A stretch of 64,000 nt of DNA from contig NZ_JOEC01000003.1 of the NCBI RefSeq assembly GCF_000718085.1, forward strand, positions 186,001-250,000, read 5' to 3'. This document shows positions 61,762 to 64,000 of the stretch, piece by piece. Position numbers and translations under genes: made by a program. This DNA comes from Mycetocola saprophilus (lineage in GTDB: Bacteria > Actinomycetota > Actinomycetes > Actinomycetales > Microbacteriaceae). The notes below the pieces were generated by a model. That model had not been told where the DNA came from. It made no database searches and saw only the letters and a program-made list of their open reading frames with translations. Position 1 is the stretch's first letter. Every line of letters begins with the position of its first letter.

Positions 61762-61899
61762 GTGCTCCGGGGTTGGTGAGAGTCCAAACCGGCGGTGAGA
61801 GTCCGCGAGCCCGTTCTTTTTCGGAAGGAGGGGTTGAGCCGGTGAAATTCCGGCACCGACGGTTATGGGTCCTGCGGGATTCGAGTCCGGATGAGAGGT
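61762..61899 (+). ncRNA. FMN riboswitch (RFN element)
   Basis: The conserved RFN pieces occur in order: GGGGTTGGTGAGAGTCC, CCGGCGGTGAGAGTCCGCGAGCC, AGCCGGTGAAATTCCGGCACCGACGGTTA and AGTCCGGATGAGAGGTAGCA (each quoted within limits, positions 61769-61900). It binds FMN and down-regulates the riboflavin genes. A possible expression-platform hairpin (GGTGACGC with GCGTCGCC, near 61944-61962) precedes ribD. Confidence 0.95.
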
Positions 61900-62000
61900 A
61901 GCACACGCGGATTTGACGACCCTTCGTCGGGTGCGCGTAATTCGGTGACGCTCGCGTCGCCACCCTCCCGGAGTGCGCTCGAGAAAAGGCAACCACTCCG

Positions 62001-63074
62001 ATGATCACCCCAGACCGCCTAGACGCGGCCGTCCTCGACGCGGCCATGGGCCGCGCCCTGGAGATCGCCACCCGCGGGCCCGAAGGCGGGCCCAACCCGC
62101 GGGTAGGCTGCGTCATCCTCAGCCCCGACGGGCACACCCTCGCCGAGGGCTGGCACCGCGGTGCCGGCACCGCGCACGCCGAGGTAGACGCCCTCTCCCA
62201 CCTGGCACCGGGCGAGGCCCGCGGCGCGACCGCCGTGGTCACCCTGGAACCGTGCAACCACACCGGACGCACCGGCCCCTGCGCGCAGGCGCTGATTGCC
62301 GCCGGCGTCGCCGAGGTGTACTTCGCGGTGCCGGATCCCGGAGCGGTGTCCAGCCACGGCGCGCAGACCCTGATCGACGCGGGCATCCCCGCACGGCTGG
62401 GCCCGCGCCGCGAACAGGCGGAGGAACTGCTGGCCGGATGGCTGCGGGATGCCCGACGCGGACGCCCCACGGTGACCGTGAAGTGGGCCACCAGCCTGGA
62501 TGGCCGTGCGGCCGCCGCCGACGGGACCAGCCAGTGGATCACCGGACCCGACGCCCGTGCAGATGTGCACCTCGAACGCTCCCGCCACGACGCGATCGCC
62601 GTGGGCACCGGAACCGTCCTGGCCGATGACCCCGCCCTCACCGCCCGCGGCGAGGAAAACGGTGCGCCGCTGGCCCAGCCGATCCCCGTGGTGTTTGGCC
62701 ACCGCGAGGTGCCGGCGAATGCGCAGCTGCGCAGCCACCCGCGCGAGCTCATTACCCTCAGCGGCGATGATCTGGGCGCGGATCTGGATGTTCTGTGGAA
62801 ACGCGGCATCCGATCGGTGTTTGTGGAGGGCGGCCCGAGCCTGGCCAGCGCCTTCATCCGTGCCGGGTTTGCCGACCGTGTGCTGGTCTATATCGCGCCC
62901 ACCCTGATCGGCGGTCCGAAGCTCGCGCTGACCGACCTCGGTGTGGACACCATCGGCGACCAGCATCGCCTCGTCTTCACCGATGTTCGACACCTGGGAT
63001 CGGATCTGCGTCTCACCGCCGAACCGGTCGCCCCCGAAACCTCATCCACCCACCCGACGTCTGGAGCCCACTAG
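62001..63074 (+). CDS. ribD: Bifunctional riboflavin deaminase/reductase
   Basis: Deaminates and then reduces the pyrimidine intermediate of riboflavin synthesis. The 357-residue protein has the cytidine-deaminase-type zinc site HAEVDALSHL and EPCNHTGRTGPCAQAL (PCxxxGRTxPC) in the N-terminal half, and the reductase half with VKWATSLDGRAAAADGTSQWI and EGGPSLASAF. First gene under the FMN riboswitch. Stop overlaps the ribE GTG by 1 nt. Confidence 0.96.
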   Translation: MITPDRLDAAVLDAAMGRALEIATRGPEGGPNPRVGCVILSPDGHTLAEGWHRGAGTAHAEVDALSHLAPGEARGATAVVTLEPCNHTGRTGPCAQALIAAGVAEVYFAVPDPGAVSSHGAQTLIDAGIPARLGPRREQAEELLAGWLRDARRGRPTVTVKWATSLDGRAAAADGTSQWITGPDARADVHLERSRHDAIAVGTGTVLADDPALTARGEENGAPLAQPIPVVFGHREVPANAQLRSHPRELITLSGDDLGADLDVLWKRGIRSVFVEGGPSLASAFIRAGFADRVLVYIAPTLIGGPKLALTDLGVDTIGDQHRLVFTDVRHLGSDLRLTAEPVAPETSSTHPTSGAH

Positions 63075-63706
63075 TGTTTACCGGAATCATTGAGGAGCTC
63101 GGCACCATCACCGCGCTCGTTCCCAGTGCCGATGCCCTGCGCATCACCGTGGAGGGGCCGCTCGTGGTCTCCGATGCCGGGCACGGCGATTCGATTGCCG
63201 TGAGCGGCGTGTGCCTGACCGTGATCGAGCAAACCGAAACCTCCTTCACCGCCGACGTCATGGCCCAGACCCTCGTCATGTCCGCCCTGGATGGGGCGAC
63301 CGTGGGAACCCGGGTGAACCTCGAACGTGCCGCCCAGGTGGGCGACCGTCTCGGCGGTCACATCGTTCAGGGCCATGTGGATGGCACCGGCACCCTGCTC
63401 CAGGTCACCCCGGGTGACGCCTGGCGGGTACTGCGCTTCTCGCTGCCGATCGAGCACGCCTCGCTGGTCACCGATAAGGGGTCGATCACCGTGGACGGGG
63501 TCTCCCTCACGGTCAGCGCGATCTCCGATCCCGCCGAAACCGCCCCCTGGTTCGAGGTCTCACTGATCCCCGAAACCCTGGTCGCCACGACCCTCGGCGA
63601 GCGCCAGATCGGCGACACCGTCAATCTTGAAACCGACATTCTGGCACGTCACGTGGAGCGTCTGCTCGCCGTGAATGCCGCAGTTACTCCCAACGAAAGC
63701 CGATAA
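63074..63706 (+). CDS. ribE: Riboflavin synthase alpha chain
   Basis: Dismutates two lumazines to riboflavin. The 210-residue protein shows the two-lumazine-binding repeat: FTGIIEELGTI, VSGVCLTV and GHIVQGHVDGTG in the first half and KGSITVDGVSLTV and NLETDILARHVERLL in the second. GTG start one base into the ribD stop codon. Confidence 0.95.
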   Translation: MFTGIIEELGTITALVPSADALRITVEGPLVVSDAGHGDSIAVSGVCLTVIEQTETSFTADVMAQTLVMSALDGATVGTRVNLERAAQVGDRLGGHIVQGHVDGTGTLLQVTPGDAWRVLRFSLPIEHASLVTDKGSITVDGVSLTVSAISDPAETAPWFEVSLIPETLVATTLGERQIGDTVNLETDILARHVERLLAVNAAVTPNESR

Positions 63707-63709
63707 CCG

Positions 63710-64000
63710 ATGAGTCTCTCAACCATTCCTGCCGCCCTCGCCGCCCTGCGCGCGGGCAAGGCAATCCTCGTGGCCGATGATGAGGGCCGCGAGAACGAGG
63801 GCGACGTGATTTTCGCCGCCGAGCTCGCCACCCACGACACCGTGGCCTGGGCCGTTCGGCACACCAGTGGTTACCTGTGCGCCCCGATGACCGCGGACAT
63901 CGCGGACCGACTGGCCCTGCCCCCGATGGTGGAAAACAGCCAGGACCCGCGCAAGACCGCCTACACGGTGACCGTGGATGCGGCCTCGGGCGTGACCACC
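63710..64000 (+). CDS. ribBA: 3,4-dihydroxy-2-butanone 4-phosphate synthase (RibB/RibBA), 3'-truncated
   Basis: Runs off the right edge at 97 codons. The visible part has the DHBP synthase signature [19 protein letters not shown] with the acidic metal residues, and the [10 protein letters not shown] block. In actinobacteria this is normally fused to GTP cyclohydrolase II, hence the tentative RibBA symbol; the fusion part is outside the window. It starts 3 nt after ribE. Confidence 0.9.
   Translation, partial: MSLSTIPAALAALRAGKAILVADDEGRENEGDVIFAAELATHDTVAWAVRHTSGYLCAPMTADIADRLALPPMVENSQDPRKTAYTVTVDAASGVTT

Noticed and set aside
1..64000. Prophage, insertion sequence or integrase signature
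   Set aside because: No transposase, integrase or att-like repeat was seen; the low-GC cassette at 59-61.7 kb has no mobility gene next to it.

Overview
The window is high-GC actinobacterial chromosome, most like Microbacteriaceae. Supporting signs are the density of genes on both strands, many GTG starts, acyl-CoA carboxylase subunits of the AccA3/AccD5/AccE type, an actinobacterial NAD(P)H-quinone dehydrogenase (LpdA type) and LCP and GtrA-like cell-wall genes. As I remember the M. tuberculosis map (roughly Rv3264c-Rv3336c), much of the backbone follows the same neighbourhood: rhamnose/GT genes, LCP, purE, purK, GtrA-like gene, PH-domain gene, birA, accD, accE, maf, accA, lpdA, deoD, pmmB, add, sdhCDAB, yihY, trpS. 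No tRNA, rRNA, CRISPR array, prophage or insertion sequence was seen.

Layout. 1-5.8 kb: cell-surface polysaccharide (two glycosyltransferases, rmlA, rmlC, rmlD and a membrane-anchored esterase). 5.9-9.6 kb: LCP-purE-purK operon and a divergent GtrA-like gene. 9.9-15.8 kb: a complete fructose PTS (fruR-fruK-fruA) followed by the general PTS proteins HPr and EI. 16-19.5 kb: PH-domain protein, birA, accD, accE. 19.5-19.87 kb: an intergenic stretch with a LacI-type palindrome and a possible small RNA. 19.9-24.1 kb: a two-component system with a second, degenerate sensor-like partner, and an RNA methyltransferase. 24.1-26.7 kb: maf and the biotin carboxylase/BCCP fusion. 27-30.4 kb: TetR plus MFS exporter, small orphan genes and a solitary RelE-like toxin. 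30.6-38 kb: lpdA, deoD, pmmB, a PTS IIA/IIB pair with no IIC, add, mannose-1-P guanylyltransferase. 38.3-41.8 kb: sdhCDAB. 42-50 kb: small membrane genes, two tandem DUF4190-like paralogues, a second EI-like gene, yihY, xth, trpS. 50-52.8 kb: TetR/ohr divergent pair and mntH. 52.9-58.9 kb: glpD-glpF-glpK with a divergent SorC-type regulator. 59.0-61.7 kb: a compact, lower-GC four-gene cassette that looks like a secreted WXG-type effector with partner and membrane immunity proteins. 61.76-64 kb: FMN riboswitch and ribD-ribE-ribBA.

The most promising candidate for something undescribed is the 59.07-61.68 kb cassette. Secondary points are the possible small RNA near 19.73-19.83 kb, several clean operator palindromes, an alternative-pairing leader before glpF, and a set of genes whose -10 hexamer lies 6-8 nt from the start codon, which suggests leaderless mRNAs.
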